Assembly: GCA_009767595.1 (NCBI GenBank)
Contig: VSDK01022257.1
Location: 683,726 to 747,725 of the forward strand
Length of the DNA stretch: 64,000 nucleotides
Source of the DNA: Symbiodinium kawagutii
Lineage: Eukaryota > Sar > Dinophyceae > Suessiales > Symbiodiniaceae
Reading direction: 5' to 3'
Shown here piece by piece: positions 1 through 12,780 of the stretch. Position 1 is the stretch's first letter; each line of letters begins with the position of its first letter. The position numbers were made by a program, and so were the translations under genes. The notes beneath the pieces are model-generated. The model ran no database searches and was not told the origin of the DNA. It worked only from the letters and a program-made list of their open reading frames with translations.

Positions 1-833
1 CGCTCTTCTTGCGAGGTGCATCGGGGTTGGCAGGATGGCCCACATGGTTAAGGGCAAAGCCCGACATGCTCATTTTTTTTTACATCGTTCTGTAGATACA
101 TTCTCAGGTTGGCAATGCTGCAGGGCCCCCCATCGTCTCCTTACTGGGAGGAAAGCTGGGGCCGTTGCAGGCCTTCCACGAGATCTCCTCGACTTCCGTG
201 GGCACAGGTGGGCAGCGTTACCGCTGGGAGGGGTCCAATGCCACGATGTTGGGAGCCCCAATGATCTTTAAAAATCGCCAAGATTTGGGGAAACCGAGCG
301 GGAAACCAAGGGCGAAACCAGGGGGGAAACCAAGGGGTTCTAGGCACGCTGGCGCAGGATGGTGAAAGCAAGGGTTTTAAACACGTGCTTGGTCCATGTA
401 TTATGGCATCATGTTTGGTGCCTTTTTTTCCCACATGTAATGTAATTGCCATCAAGAACCACACCAGTTGTGTCCATGTTGGTGAAACAGGGTTCTCCGC
501 ACATGTCAAAACTTAATTTGTTTGACCCTTCATGACTTAGTACTGGGGCAAACAATGTTACATGTTGTCGAGCGTTTGCTACGTTTTTGGCATCGTCCCA
601 CATCATGCTCCAGGCACCTGATATGTGTGGTGCGCACTACATGTTTGTTGCCGTGCATGCACAAGCGCAAGAACATGACATTCATTATGGTTTGAATGCG
701 ATATATTGCGGCAATATGTACGGCATATTTTATTGTGTTTGTTTCAACAACATCATCAGATATTTCAGAAAACACAAGATGATTTTGCATGTACTGCCTC
801 TCAAGGATGCCTTTTTCTCTTCCAAGGGAACCG
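1..833. repeat. Dispersed repeat, copy 1 (truncated by window start)
   Basis: This stretch aligns by eye with 4955-5735 over nearly its whole length. Shared landmarks are CTTCTTGCGAGGTGCAT near the start, the GC-rich block around 160-260, a pair of 'ccatcaagaaccacaccag' blocks at 448 and 5337, and a tail rich in 'tgcatgcacaagcgca'. On the minus strand both copies keep similar peptides (DDAKNVAN, QHVTLF, HEGSNKL, TTGVVLDG), which suggests that the repeat once carried a minus-strand coding region. No domain was recognised. A short run of GGGAAACCAAGG-like units at 286-345 resembles the minisatellite at 47.7-49.7 kb. Confidence 0.75.
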
Positions 834-3800
834 TGTATTCACCATGATTAATCTCCAGTGGCGATCATTAAACATCATTACTAGCTACAATGTCGAGCGT
901 ATTTCACCTTCAGCCACCATGTTCTTTCATCATTATCATTATTGGTATCATAACTTGAGCTGTTTGCATTACCAGAAATTAAGCACTTCACTATCATAAA
1001 ACATCGGTAGCCGTCGTTAAGCATCACATGTGCCAAATTTTCAACTATACCTTCTTTGCTGGTAGCTAGCACTTATAATCAAACACGATCAACCAGGGAT
1101 AGCCAGGCATTGACAACCATTTACCCATTGTTTCATGATCATGAACCACTAATCAAGAACCAACATGTCACCAATGATTGAGTCAGTACTACCCACTATG
1201 AACCACTGGAATTTGTTGTTGTTTTTTGGTTCATTTTTGGTAGAACTTTCCGTCAACAACCTCGTATACATGGTCAATGAAGTCACAGGCGGACAGGGAA
1301 ACATTGACGAGTTGGTGATGATCGACTGGTTGGTCATGGTCGATTGAGTAAATAATGTTTACGTAGTACTGGTTGTTTGAGCTGGACATGATGACTTCGG
1401 TAAATGTAGCATCAAATTAAAAATGATGTATATTCACTGGTGAATTATGAATATATATTCATCGTGATGATGAACTTACTACGATTGAATCTGATTTACT
1501 TTGAAATTTGGTTGATGATGATTAATTCCTCTGGGTTTATATTACTCGTAGTTGAAAAGCGTTACACATGACAGATAGAATGGTAACCACGGTGGTAAAT
1601 TATGGTGTTTTGTGACCATCACTGACAATAGTTAAAGTGACGGTTGATAATCATCGCTGATGGTGGTTAGAATGGTGGCAAATAATGTTTATGGTTGACA
1701 ATCGTTAGCATTGGCGAGAATAGCCAACAATGGTGTGGAATATGGGATTGTCCAAAGATAGTGTACCCCAAAAACTGTTGTTTTTCGTATAAATAGCTAC
1801 TCTTGGATTGGATGGTCAGTACGCGCCACCATTTGTGGACAAAGCCATATCGTGCTTCATAGGGCTTGATCACTGAGCAGCAATGATTCCTTGTCCATCA
1901 CTGAAACTGACCAGCAGGGCTGTTGACATGTTCTCATTTCGCAGGGTTTCCTCGTACGGGATGGGAAACGGGTAGGAACACTGTGGATAGTTCAACATTA
2001 CAGGGGCAATATTTGAAGTGGAAAGAGTTTTCATATTGATAGTTAGAATGCTGGCCTAAGATGTTTTATAGTATATGATGACCGTGGTTGACAATGGTTA
2101 GTTAGCGTTGGCGGGAATAGCCAACAATGGTGTGGAATATCGGATTGTCCAAAAAATCATGTCATCACTCACAAATTGATGGTTTACCTATCAATAAAGG
2201 TTATTTATATTAGATTGGATGGTTAGCATGTACCACAATTAATCAGGGGCAAAACCAAATCCTAAAAACCTGGTTGCAAAAACTGACTACTGTAATTAAG
2301 TTGGAACGAACTCATCCACCGCCATTTGTGCCAGTTCTGCGATGTCCAGCATGTGAACCCCTTTGTGGCTGAATTGTTCGGCACGTAAATGGGTGTTTCT
2401 CAAGTTAAGTACGGTTACCACAAATTATAAATTATTCACCATTGATAGTACTAAACCAATCATTTTGAGGGTCCCCTATTCTGACAAACACACATATAAT
2501 TACGGAGTTTTCATTGGCAGTGGTGGCAACAGCCAAGGAAAAACAACGCTTATGTGTGAATTCCAACAATTACTATATCACTTGACTGGTAATTGTCTAT
2601 GTGTGAATTATTACCAGACAAAACTATTGTTGCCCTGTTGAGACCACTGACATGATTTGATTCCATGATCAGTTATGTGAACAGTGCTCTGATGTGGTAG
2701 AGCACTGGTAGCATAATATGATTACTAATGATTGATTTTAGTCACGATGGCAGTTATTGACAAATGATTTGTTCCTTATGACGATGACTCGCAATGCTAA
2801 TGATAGACAATAATATAAGTACACTGCTTCTGAGAAGCACTTATCCCATTAGGATTCACATCTATCATTAATCAAAAACAATTGATTTGGTCACCATCTA
2901 TCATTATGATTGTCATCTATTATTGATGCTATCCTTATTTGGCTGTGGGTCACAATCCTGTACCCCTGGTTCCCCTATTATCAACCATTATTTTCCCTGC
3001 GAGTTTGTTGGTTATCATCCCCCATGATTGATGATTAATTGTGTGATCATCACATTTTTAACCTTTTTGTGAATGGGGATGATTGACATGATACTTTTCG
3101 CCAATCCCTCGTGTCGACCAGAGTCGTGACAAGCTACAACGATAGCGTGCGCAGCGGCTTCAAGGCCAACATTAAAAGATCGTAGCTTGCCATTGCAATG
3201 TTAGACTTGGGGATTGCCTTGATTCAATTAAATGCCCTAAGCGGATTATAGTTCATCCAATTGAGTCAATGGCATCTAGTTGAATTATACCCTTGTTAAT
3301 GAACGGTTAGGGATTGAAATTAGACACAATGCAGACATTATTGCATTGCACTTATGTTAATTCATGGGTTCACCCATAGCAATGCTTTGTAGCTATGTAT
3401 GTGTTATGTGTGTCTTTTCATCACCGTAAACCGTCGGATTGAATGAACGAAATAAAAAGCATCGTGATGGTTGAAGTAAACCAACAGTGTAAATGGGGTT
3501 CATTGTTGATTGTTGTTGAACTGAACCATGGTCATTTTGAAAATAAACATAGCTGAAATAGGCCGATGGGGTATGTGTACATTGTTGGTGGTTTGTCTAT
3601 GGAGTCAGGTTCATTGGATGGTCATCTCCACTCGGCTGGTTCCAGGCCAGGATAGTTTCTTTATGAGTCTATATATGGTCAAAGACTTGTATAGAGATTT
3701 GAATTTTGTAGATACACAGAAGCTGGTCTTATATTTGCATTTTGTATGTTATGCTTTCTTTTTATTTCAAATGCAATTAGATGAGTAAGAGTGTGTGCTT

Positions 3801-4430
3801 ATATGCTTTTTATTTTCAGATAAAGACATGTAATGTAGAATGACTCTCCTCTCAGCAACAGCCCCAAAATTCCGGCCAATATATTTATTGGGTTAATAGG
3901 GTCATTAGGCGCATCATATGGCTGTTGATGGGTGGGATTGAGTGAGAGGCCAACAGAGGCCCAACCAACGCATGTATATATATATATGTTTCATTTATAT
4001 GTATACAATTGTATACGCATGATTTGTCTACATACTCATATTTGCCTACATATCTTGTATACCAACTATGAGGCCGCCGCAACTGTTGGATGGGTGAGCA
4101 TTGTATTTCTTCCAGTTGGTATGTTGGTTCTTGTATCTCACTTGTACATTTGTCGGGGATAGGTTAAACCACCAAGTAAAGATGCCCCATCTACCTAAAC
4201 CGGATCAGACAACACATGACTGCACCAGGTTGTTTTTCTTCAGGGGTGTGTGCATCGCCATTGTTAATGAGAACTCTTACTGTGACCCACTGCTGTGTTC
4301 TTTTGCTACCAGGTTTTTGGTAGGCAGGCAGGCTAGCCAGTTGAACGTCATCAGTGCCATTTAGGGATTAAAGGCTTCCACCAGTCCGGCTCCAGGGTCA
4401 AATTTGTGGAACATATATTTGGCATGATTA
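834..4430. other. AT-rich intergenic repeats without a recognised gene
   Basis: No convincing protein is encoded here. The stretch holds degenerate AACCATCATTAACC-type sequence. It also has a local duplication: about 1685-1860 resembles about 2085-2265, sharing 'aatagccaacaatggtgtggaatat' split by a few changes. Foldback elements lie at 2391-2491 and 2941-3030. One short open stretch near 3114-3170 reads as a possible exon (VVTSYNDSVRSGFK) but has no family match that I know. Confidence 0.5.
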
Positions 4431-4439
4431 AAAAGTTCT

Positions 4440-5735
4440 TGAACCTGAAATGGGAGGCGTCCAACACTCAGGACAAACATGCAACTGCATAGTCTTTTTT
4501 GGTGCATCAATTTGGGCCAGGCATCCCAACCTCACTGTTTCTCCATCCTTCGGTTCTTTTGCAGACCCTCTTCCCTGCAAAATTGAAATGAATTGAATGG
4601 GGTTGGGTGGATTAATGCATGCAGAAGCATAGGCAGGGCGGACATTGGCGGAAGTTTCCAAATAGGAAGCCTTTGGCACACGGACGTTTGACTTCCAAAC
4701 TTCCATTGACTTGCTTGGAGTGCTGCAATCCACGTACGGAGAAGGAGGATGAAAGGAGAGGAGATCATGCATGGCAGTTTGAAACACCTTGCCTGCAGCT
4801 TCACCTTAAACCGGCTATGGAAGGCTTTAGGGCGACCTGCCGCGCAACGTTGAAAGCTTGGAAGGACCTGGCAACCGCGCAGCGTCGACCTGAAGATGTC
4901 CACTTCCAAGCCAAAACCTGGAGGTTGTTTCCCAGCCGCTTGCAGGCCACAACCTCTCTTCTTGCGAGGTGCATGGGGATGGGATGAGTATGGGTTGGAG
5001 GGTAATGTCCTCTGTAGATTTTGACAGGTTGGCGTTGTGGAGGGCTTTCCATGGCTTCTAGGGTAACGGTTGCGCGTGGAAACAGCAGGGCTGCCAGGGA
5101 AGTTGGGGCTGTTGCAGGCCTTCCACGCGATCTCCTCGACTTCCGTGGGCACAGGTGGGCAACGTTTCCAACCACCGGCTGGGAGCGATCCAACACCACC
5201 ATGGCGGGAGTCCCAATGATGGTCTAAAAATCGCCCAACTTTGGTGAAACCTAGAGGGAAACCAAGGGGTTCTAAGCTTGCTTGCGCAGGATGGTTGGTC
5301 CATGTCCGCATCATGTTTGGTGTCTCTCACATGTGCCATCAAGAACCACACCAGTTGTGTACATGTTGGTGAGACAAGGTTCTCAAGACATATCACAGCC
5401 TAATTTGTTTGAGCCTTCATGCCGAAGTAGCGGGTGAAACAATGTTACATGTTGTTGAATATTTGCTACGTTTTTGGCATCGTCGCATATTTTGATCCAG
5501 GCACTTGATATTTGTAGTGCACACTGCATGTTTGTTCCTGTGCATGCACAAGCGCAAAAAACATGATGTTTATGGATTTGTTTATTTCCAGATATTGTAA
5601 TATATTGCAATGATATGTAAAACATATTTTTTTCGCGTTCCTTTTTAGAATGAAAGCAGATATTTAAAGAAAAATCTATGCAACATGATTTTGCATGTAT
5701 TGCCTCTGAAGGATTCCTTTTTGTTCCCAAGGGAT
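4440..5735. repeat. Dispersed repeat, copy 2
   Basis: This is the second copy of the repeat at 1-833, in the same orientation and about 4.9 kb downstream. The aligned part is about 4955-5735. The upstream part (4440-4955) has no partner in this window because copy 1 is cut by the window edge. A 260-codon minus-strand reading frame (4532-5314) crosses it but matches nothing I recognise. The minus-strand peptide blocks shared with copy 1 are the best sign of past coding. The two copies could be LTR-like, but no internal retrotransposon coding lies between them. Confidence 0.7.
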
Positions 5736-6487
5736 TATCACTGACTGCGAGCCAAGATGAAGAAAAAAGTGGGTACCACTTCTCTGGTTGGTTATTTTTT
5801 GTCATCAACGACTATAGTTGATTGGTTAGTTAGTTTGATTATTGTCTTAGTTCATTGTTACCACTAACCAAGGTGGTTTGTCAATATTGGTGAATGATAG
5901 GTGATACCAACACGAATGGTTCATGATGAATAGCCAATGGATACTGCAGCGGTTTCAGCACTTTATGTTTATCACCCTTGCCTTTGTATGTTTTTGATTT
6001 TGCACTACTAGCAACGTGTTGTGGATGACTGTTGTTTTTTCAGAATGACCCACAAAAGGATGTTTCTCCAATTACATACTTTAAGTCATAACGAGGGCAA
6101 CCACGATCTATATTAGATAAGCAAATATAACTACACTTAAGCAATTTCAAGGGTCGAAGCGTCAACTCATCAGGGACAAGATGAACCGTTTGATCATCAG
6201 CATACATGTATGTGTTTTGGTATATATATATATATAGAGAGATTTATAAGGGCAAATTTGCATGATTATGCAGAATATGTAGGTATTGTAATATGACCAT
6301 TCATAGTTGACTATCAAAGCTGACGATTCAGGAACGCAGATTGTGTAACCTCACCAATCTCAACCACAACTACTCGTTACTTACTGTCATTTCAACCAGC
6401 AATTAACCGTTAGCCACTATCAAATATTGGTTACCATTTTCAAGAGTCATTGAATTGTGTCATCATCACCAAAAACATGACCCCCAC

Positions 6488-6533
<46 letters not shown>

Positions 6534-6614
6534 GACCATCGCTGACCATACCCACCGGCATCTGAAGGGGCACGCTGGCTACCTTCGTCACAGGCTGCTG
6601 CGACACTGGTGGCC
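5736..6614. other. AT-rich noncoding stretch with a CAT microsatellite
   Basis: No gene is seen. A (CAT)n trinucleotide run occupies about 6488-6533; read on the minus strand it gives a meaningless poly-Met frame. The GC content rises sharply after 6540, just before the candidate first exon at 6615. Confidence 0.6.
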
Positions 6615-6672
6615 ATGGCACCGAAGTCGAAGGCGAAGGCCAAGGCGCGGAGCAGGCGACGAACGAGTCATG
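6615..6672 (+). CDS. Candidate first exon, basic N terminus (MAPKSKAKAKARSRRRTSHV)
   Basis: An ATG opens a short, very basic Lys/Ala/Arg stretch in a GC-rich island and runs directly into a consensus donor, GTGAGT, at 6673. I do not recognise the protein. Basic N termini occur on ribosomal, nuclear and histone-like proteins, but nothing more specific can be said. It may belong with the Lys/Ala-rich exon candidates at 9741, 10290 and 12243, which have similar composition and the same strand, but the joins could not be proven. Too short to be a secure call alone. Confidence 0.4.
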
Positions 6673-8270
6673 TGGTGAGTCGTGGAGCAGTCCATATGGC
6701 AAGGGACCGGGTCAAGCAGTTAACCAACCAGTAACAATGGTTAATAATCACCATATAGATTCATAGGACAACCAACCACCATGGTTAACAATGGTTAACA
6801 ATGGTGAATAATCACCACCACGTTGGTTAATAATAGGGATTCATAGGGGATAATCACCAACAATAATGCTTAAACAACTACTATATGGTGGTTTATGGCG
6901 AGCTGGGTCAAGCATTTAACCTACCAATAATAGCTTATGATAAGCAAACATAACTCGTTTAGCTGGTTAATACTAGGGGATGATAGTTAGCAATTGTAGG
7001 GGGTCAAGCATTTAACTGACAATGATAGCTTCTTAATGGTTGATAATAGGGGATAACAACCAATAATACTAGGGGATATACAAACTATATGGCTATGGTT
7101 GGCCGCAGCCATGGTGGTTTGATGGTGGCTAATAAGAGTTACTAGTATTTACACCCAATTGTTAGTCATAGAGAATAGTGGTATCTACGAAGCAAATTTA
7201 TGGAAACTAAAAGTCTATAGAATATTATGAGGATTTTATTGGGGAAGCTCACTTGAACTCACCAGCTATGACCAGTGGTTATTCATAGATGGTTGGTTTG
7301 ATACGGGCTAATACTGGTTACAATCACGGTTTATAATAGGTCATTATAACGATTATAAGCAATGAACTTATGTTTCAAGTAGCCACCTGGCTCTGTCCAG
7401 TTCGCCGTGGTGGTACCTACTAAGCAACTTGATGGCCGTATTATTCAGGAAACTTACCAGAGGTTCAGGGCTACCCTGGGACAAACCCATGTGGTGATTC
7501 ATGTGACTTCTTGATGTGGTGCTTCGTGCGATGATCAATTTAGTGATTGATACTGTGGGGAATATGGCATTTCATGATTATACTTCTGATGGATCAGGGT
7601 GATTGATTTTGCTTGGGGATGAGTGGTCGACCAAGATGACGGGTGGTTTTAGACACGATGAATTGTGGAAAAGCACGGTGATTTACTCTGGTGAACGTGG
7701 CAGCTCGCAGACGGCAGTTCTACACAAGCGCAGGTTGGTCATCGGGGGATCGGTCACTACGGAGAGCCAGGTTCCACCAATCAGTAAATGTTTTTGGAAA
7801 CTGTTCATTTTAAACATGTTTGGTTTCCAATATTTGTGATTGACATGTGTGAATATGTTTCTAATTGCAGTTTCCAATGAACATTTGTTGTAGATTTTTG
7901 GTTGTTTTATTCTCTTTTGGGGGCTGATGGCTTTTAACCACCAACCAGAAAGATAGCATCCAGAACACGATGTGTTTTGATAACGAGGGTAGGGTCTATA
8001 CCACCAGTTAAGTGGTTCTAGAGTGAAGATTGTATGGCATCGACAACAATCAGTCGGCAAGTCTCCAAAAAGGATCCTTGTTTATTGGCAAACAACCACC
8101 TGGGTTCGCAATCAAACTGTTAACTGGCGATTGCCGAGCATGTTCATGATGTCATACCGTTAGCGTGGTTGTTTGATATGAACCACATCTTTTTATTTGG
8201 CATGATTGAAATTAAGATGATCATGCCCCTGTGGCAGGCGTTTTGCTGTGGTAGGTAGCATCGTGTTGGT
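6673..8270. other. AT-rich noncoding stretch, presumed intron or intergenic
   Basis: The stretch is dominated by degenerate 'ggttaataatagggataa' and 'ggtcaagcatttaac' motifs related to foldback family B. An open stretch at 7603-7839 (plus strand) is moderately GC-rich (peptide ...VIYSGERGSSQTAVLHK...) and could contain an exon, but no family was recognised. Confidence 0.4.
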
Positions 8271-8620
8271 TTGGAGTCCTTCAGAAGCAGTACTTTCCTG
8301 TCTCTGAAGGGGCATCCAAGAGCACGGAGGAGACACGGTGATGCTTTTCTTCAAGGAGCTCCGCTCCAAGGTAAGCCCATGTACATGAGACAACCCAAAC
8401 AAGGACTCCCAGGATTGAAACCAGGACAATTGATTCGTCTCATCAAGCCTGTATATGGCCGTCCCGATGCTCCACGTGCATGATACGATGAGCTCGCTCG
8501 TGTCTTGGAAGAAGAACTTATGTTCCGGCGAAGCGCGGTTGGCAGTGCCTTGTTTTATTTGCGGGGACCCACGGGAAAGGTTCATGCCTCTTTGATTGTT
8601 CACGTGGATGATTTAATGGT
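8271..8620 (+). pseudogene. Degenerate Ty1/copia-type reverse transcriptase fragment
   Basis: The reading frame contains copia RT landmarks in the right order: DAFLQG (metal-site region, usually TAFLQG), then MYMRQP, then the KPVYGRPDAPRA block (usually LYGLKQAPR). A TGA follows at 8481-8483 where a conserved Trp codon (TGG) normally sits. Reading on in the same frame gives YDELARVLEEEL and then HVDDLMVAG, the catalytic VDD box, near 8600-8625. The fragment covers only the central RT. No integrase, gag, LTR or RNase H was seen nearby. It is a relic with at least one nonsense mutation. Confidence 0.75.
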
Positions 8621-8639
8621 CGCCGGGCATATGTGCAAG

Positions 8640-9740
8640 TTGCCAATCATACAGTGACTTTGGAGGTGAGGATGTTTGCTCGAGTGTTTGGCGTCATTGT
8701 GGAGGCATGTGGGCATGAGTCTATTGCGGATCCTGTGCAAGACGAAGCTGCGATTCTGCGGCGCATGCTGTCAAAAGCTTGGAGCATGAAATGCATGCTG
8801 GTTGAAGAAAGCACGTATCAAAGCAGAGCTGCTCGCAACGCAATCGAAGTGGTGTCAGTCGTTAATTTGATGTAACTAATGTTTGATGATCTTTGTGTTT
8901 AGGTAATTACTGTATATTTGTATATTTACCGAGAGCCTAAGTGACCCTTGTTTGAAGGGTTTGGCCCATAGAATTGGGGGTCAGCAACCCAAAAATAGGG
9001 GTCGCCTGGGTTCCACTTGTTGATCACTTGTGTCCTGGTGCTGTCCCAGACCATCATGTCTAATAATGATAATGCCCTCATTTTGTATATTCAACAGTAA
9101 CCATTAATAATACAATTTGATAAATCATTATTGAATCATCAACACTACCATAATCAATCTACATCTACCAATCTACCAATGGAACCATCATTAACCATTT
9201 GCCATACCATTCACAGCATGGTAATAGCCACTCATAGTTGTGGCATTTGAGTGGTTATTGGCTGGGAGGGGCCAGGAGGGCCCCCCAAACTAAGGTTAGC
9301 TCCGAAATTCCAGGCTGCAAACCATGCAAGAAGATTTCCATGATAAAACATGATAAGCAATAATAAGTAACCAGCCAAACAACTATTAAGTAAAGAAGAC
9401 CAGGAAATCATGCCAATACTATTGGTAGCCATAGTGCTAAGCATAGTGCTAACAATAACTTCAAACATGTTTTATTTTCCCCCGCTGGTTATTAACAATT
9501 GCTTGGCGCGTCAATAGTTTTCGTAGGGGTGGTTCAACCACCAACCAGTCTAGTGTCAACCATTGATTATAATCATCATTATGTTAGCCATTCTTAACCA
9601 CTATTAGCCAGTAGTTAACCATTATTAACCATTATTAACCATTATTAACCACTATTAGCCACTATTAGCCACTAGTGTACCATAGGGGTTGAAACCACCA
9701 ACCAGATACCATCATTATGACTACCAACATCATTGTCCAG
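8640..9740. other. AT-rich noncoding stretch with foldback remnants
   Basis: An 80-codon frame at 8633-8875 follows the copia relic and could be more of it, but shows no recognisable motif. A foldback family C member lies at about 9488-9548 and a partial one at 9668-9705 ('ggggttgaaaccaccaacca'). Otherwise the stretch consists of simple AACCATTATTAACC-type repeats. Confidence 0.45.
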
Positions 9741-9817
9741 GTCAGTCTGCACCAGGTCCAAAGCACTCTGGCATTCGCCAAAGCCAAGGCCCGGCCGTTG
9801 CGGCGTTGCTGTGCAGG
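9741..9817 (+). CDS. Candidate internal exon (AFAKAKARP)
   Basis: This is a GC-rich island bounded on the left by CCAG (possible acceptor at 9739-9740). It encodes VSLHQVQSTLAFAKAKARPL in one open frame. The Ala/Lys-rich composition resembles the exon candidates at 6615 and 10290. No domain is recognised and the donor is uncertain. Confidence 0.3.
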
Positions 9818-10289
9818 GTTGGTTTAGTATATATGAATCATGAATGATCAGTATTGGATGATTTTGGGGGTGCTAATCATTTATCATTTTCTCGTATGAA
9901 GTATCAATCATGGACCCAAGAAATGGTTCCTTTATTATGTTCTAATTATCAATTGGATGATTTTGCGGGTACCTCTATTTTGAGAAACCCACTGTATATT
10001 GACCACCAAGTGTTACAAATGAGGCTGTTAATCATATCCCAAGAGCCACCAACAATCCCAAGAATGCTGCTTGGTATTTTCATGGCTGTGATTCATATGA
10101 CGGGAATGCATCTAGGGTATCATTTTTCTCATGATTTCTCCATTGCCTACAGGGCCATGGGTCAATATTGACCAACCAATAATAGAGAATAAGAACCAAA
10201 AATAACCACCAAAACTGGAAGCTTGTGACCCATAGCCATACATTTTTTGGAACTATCAATCTCGAAAGTGCGCCTTTTAGTCGCGCCAG

Positions 10290-10450
10290 GGTGAAAGCAA
10301 GAAGACGGGCCCCAAGGCCAAGGCCGTCAGGGCTGGACGGGGACCCCTCAAGGATAGTGGGATCAACTGCCTGGTGCTTGGGAGGAGCCAGGAGGATCCA
10401 GTCCCTTTAAGGTGCGAGATCAAAGGAGCCACGCGGAGGGGGCCACTGAC
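10290..10450 (+). CDS. Candidate internal exon (SKKTGPKAKAV...)
   Basis: A GC-rich island follows an AG at 10288-10289. The open frame reads GESKKTGPKAKAVRAGRG, then a Cys-containing stretch with INCLVLGRSQED and CEIKGATRRG. Composition and codon use look coding, in contrast with the surrounding AT-rich DNA. The protein is not recognised. The 3' boundary is unclear; the frame stays open to a TGA near 10525. Confidence 0.35.
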
Positions 10451-12242
10451 CAAATGGTGGATAAACATCCAACCATGCCTTTGGATTTACGGCTTGACAT
10501 ATTTCCAGCTGGCAGTGGTGAGATGAAATTCTGCGGAAACAAAAATCATGGATGACGCTATCAACAGCGAACGGATGAACGCTTAATAAGCATGTGTTTG
10601 TTGTCCCGTTTGATGCATGGCCCTCACCCCCTCACCGTTTTCCACATTGATCACTTGTTTCTCCTGTGTAAATCATGTGTGCGAAGCAAGTTCTACTGAG
10701 TCTCTACTACTGTGAAACAGTACTTTGCTTTTCCATACTTCATCCCGCATGTGCAGTACATTATCACTGACCATGGATTGATCATCAATTAGCCATTGGC
10801 TACTGAACTATGTACTGTTGGATATCGATTCTTGTCATTAGTAATTAGTTTACTTGATTGGCAACAATCAGCATGATTACCCACCAAAATTTGTAACCTT
10901 AGTTCCTTAGTTTATTTGTTGATTTGGTGACCAAAAAAACATTATACCTTTGGTTTCCAACCACCATTGTTTTACTGGTTTTTGCCGCAACAGCTCATGT
11001 TTAAGTAAGGGGCTAAATCTACCAAAAAGGATGAGAAACATGGTTTCAATTTTGTTGGAATTCCAGGGTAGGTGGGAGTTCCAAACGTTGGCTACGAGGC
11101 AAATGGTAGATAGGACTCTCTTGTCGAAATAAGCAACTTTGAATTGTAGGAGGGTCCCACCTCGTAGTGTTGACCAAGGTTTGTCATTTGGCGAACTGGG
11201 TCAATACTTAGCAACCAATTTCAGGGTGGATAATCACCAACAAGTTCATAGGGAAAAAGGTTTATCATTTCATTACTAATCACTTTATTGGCGCCAAAGG
11301 TATTGTTTACTAATCATTGTTTAATCACTGCATTCTTAATCATTCACGCATCGCAGGTATCGTGAAGGCACCTACAAGGGTGGCCCCCCAGTTATAAGTT
11401 GGGTAAGAAACCATTTAACCATAGTTGTATCTGCCAAAACCAACAGCTAGCCCTAGTTATAATCCAACTTTATGCCCCACCGTGTCAGCATCTTGAGCAT
11501 CACTAATTAGTTGATTACGACTATTAATGAATCATTGGCCATTGTGCTGACCATTCCGAACCATCCTCAAGCTCTGACCAAGTGGTGACCGATGGTTCGA
11601 CCGTTATTGCATGCCACCATTGACCATCACTAAGCTTCAGTCAAATGACAAAGTTGCTTTGTTGAACTATCATTTGCCATCAATCATCATTAGACGGTGA
11701 GGCCCACCCCGCTATAAGCTTGTTGGCAAGCCATTGAACGATACTGATAGTTCTTTTTACCACAACTGGTAGTATCCTTGGTTATTACTAACTTAGCGAA
11801 CATTTGGGGTAAGCATTTTAAGCATCAATTCCTTAAGCAGTTTGGTTACGACCATTTCTTATCCCAGTGACAAAGTATCCTTCTCAAACCACTAGTTGTT
11901 GGAGATATGAATGCTAAAACCAGCTTGTTCAATAGCAGATTGTTTAACCCACTTAGGCTAATACTATTACAAACCCTTTTGCCATGAAGTTCAATAGCGA
12001 ATCTTAACCAACTATCATCAACCACTATTAGCCGACGCTAACGTTACCGTTATTCACCAACATTGGTAAATATTGACCAACTTATCCTGAAATTTGGCTA
12101 CTGATTAACCAACTTACGAACTAAAGAGCTTATAACCACGAAGTTAAATAGTCAATCTTCACCAGCTATCAACCAACATTACCCAACCCTTGGTAACACA
12201 TTTGGCGGCCCCACCTGGTAGTCAACCTGGGCAACCTCCCCC
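10451..12242. other. AT-rich noncoding stretch with an inverted repeat partner
   Basis: No gene is seen. The part at about 11550-11740 is an inverted, diverged copy of the sequence at 33985-34249. Both contain 'gcatgccaccattgaccatc' or its complement and the 'gaaccatcctcaagctctg' block. The two copies lie 22 kb apart. Confidence 0.5.
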
Positions 12243-12362
12243 ATGCCACTGACCCCCGGCGCGTCCCAGGCGTCCGCCAAGAGACCAGCACCGGACGCGG
12301 TGCCGGCGGCAGAAGTTTCGGCCGCCAAGGCGCCCAAGGTGCTCGTGGCGCGGCGCGATTGA
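12243..12362 (+). CDS. Candidate last exon, Ala/Lys/Pro-rich C terminus
   Basis: A GC-rich island carries an open frame from an ATG, MPLTPGASQASAKRPAPD, through EVSAAKAPKVLVARRD to TGA at 12360. A second plus-strand frame across the island is also open, so the frame is not certain. The Lys/Ala-rich composition fits the exon candidates at 6615-10450, for which this could be the 3' end. No family is recognised. A foldback element (12396-12515) and then the LINE follow immediately. Confidence 0.35.
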   Translation: MPLTPGASQASAKRPAPDAVPAAEVSAAKAPKVLVARRD

Positions 12363-12395
12363 CCAACGGGCAGTGGCAAGGTTATGGAGGTTGGA

Positions 12396-12515
12396 TATGG
12401 CTATGGGTCAATATTAATCCACCAATATTAGGGGATAATAACCAACAAACTATAGGGAAAACAGTGGTTAATAGAAGGGGAACCAGGGGTACGGGGTTTT
12501 GACCCACTGCCATAT
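12396..12515. repeat. Foldback family B element
   Basis: The 120-bp element begins ATGGCTATGGGTCAA and ends TTGACCCACTGCCATAT, forming inverted termini. It has an internal 'gggaaccaggggtacggggt' block. Other members found by eye lie at 2941-3030, 10154-10238, 40737-40849, 45463-45582, 50594-50661 and 57089-57206. Confidence 0.7.
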
Positions 12516-12683
12516 ACGGAGACCTAGGTGATTGCAATGGATTGATATGGAGGATTATAGTGAGTTTCTGGGGATTATGATGTTGTTGTTTTTTTTTAGG
12601 GGATTATAGGAGGATTATGGTGGTTGACAGCTGGTGGTTTGATTGACATGTTCTTATTTTCCCAAATGTAATTATTAACAAAT

Positions 12684-12696
12684 GGTTGGTTGACAA
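12684..12696. repeat. LINE target-site duplication, left copy
   Basis: The 13-bp sequence GGTTGGTTGACAA is repeated exactly at 29205-29217. The flanking bases differ on both sides (T/A before, A/G after), so 13 bp is the full exact match. It lies inside a foldback family C repeat. Confidence 0.85.
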
Positions 12697-12780
12697 AGGG
12701 TGTTTTGGCTCCGTGGCCTACCAGTCGGGCCTCCCGGTCCGCAGCTAACTACGGTGCCTAGTTGTGAGACTTCAGTTGCC

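Noticed and set aside
1-5735. The two long repeats as LTRs of one retrotransposon
   Set aside because: The 4 kb between them contains no gag, protease, RT or integrase, and copy 2 extends beyond the shared part.
6440-6643. Poly-Met minus-strand frame
   Set aside because: Translation of a (CAT)n microsatellite.
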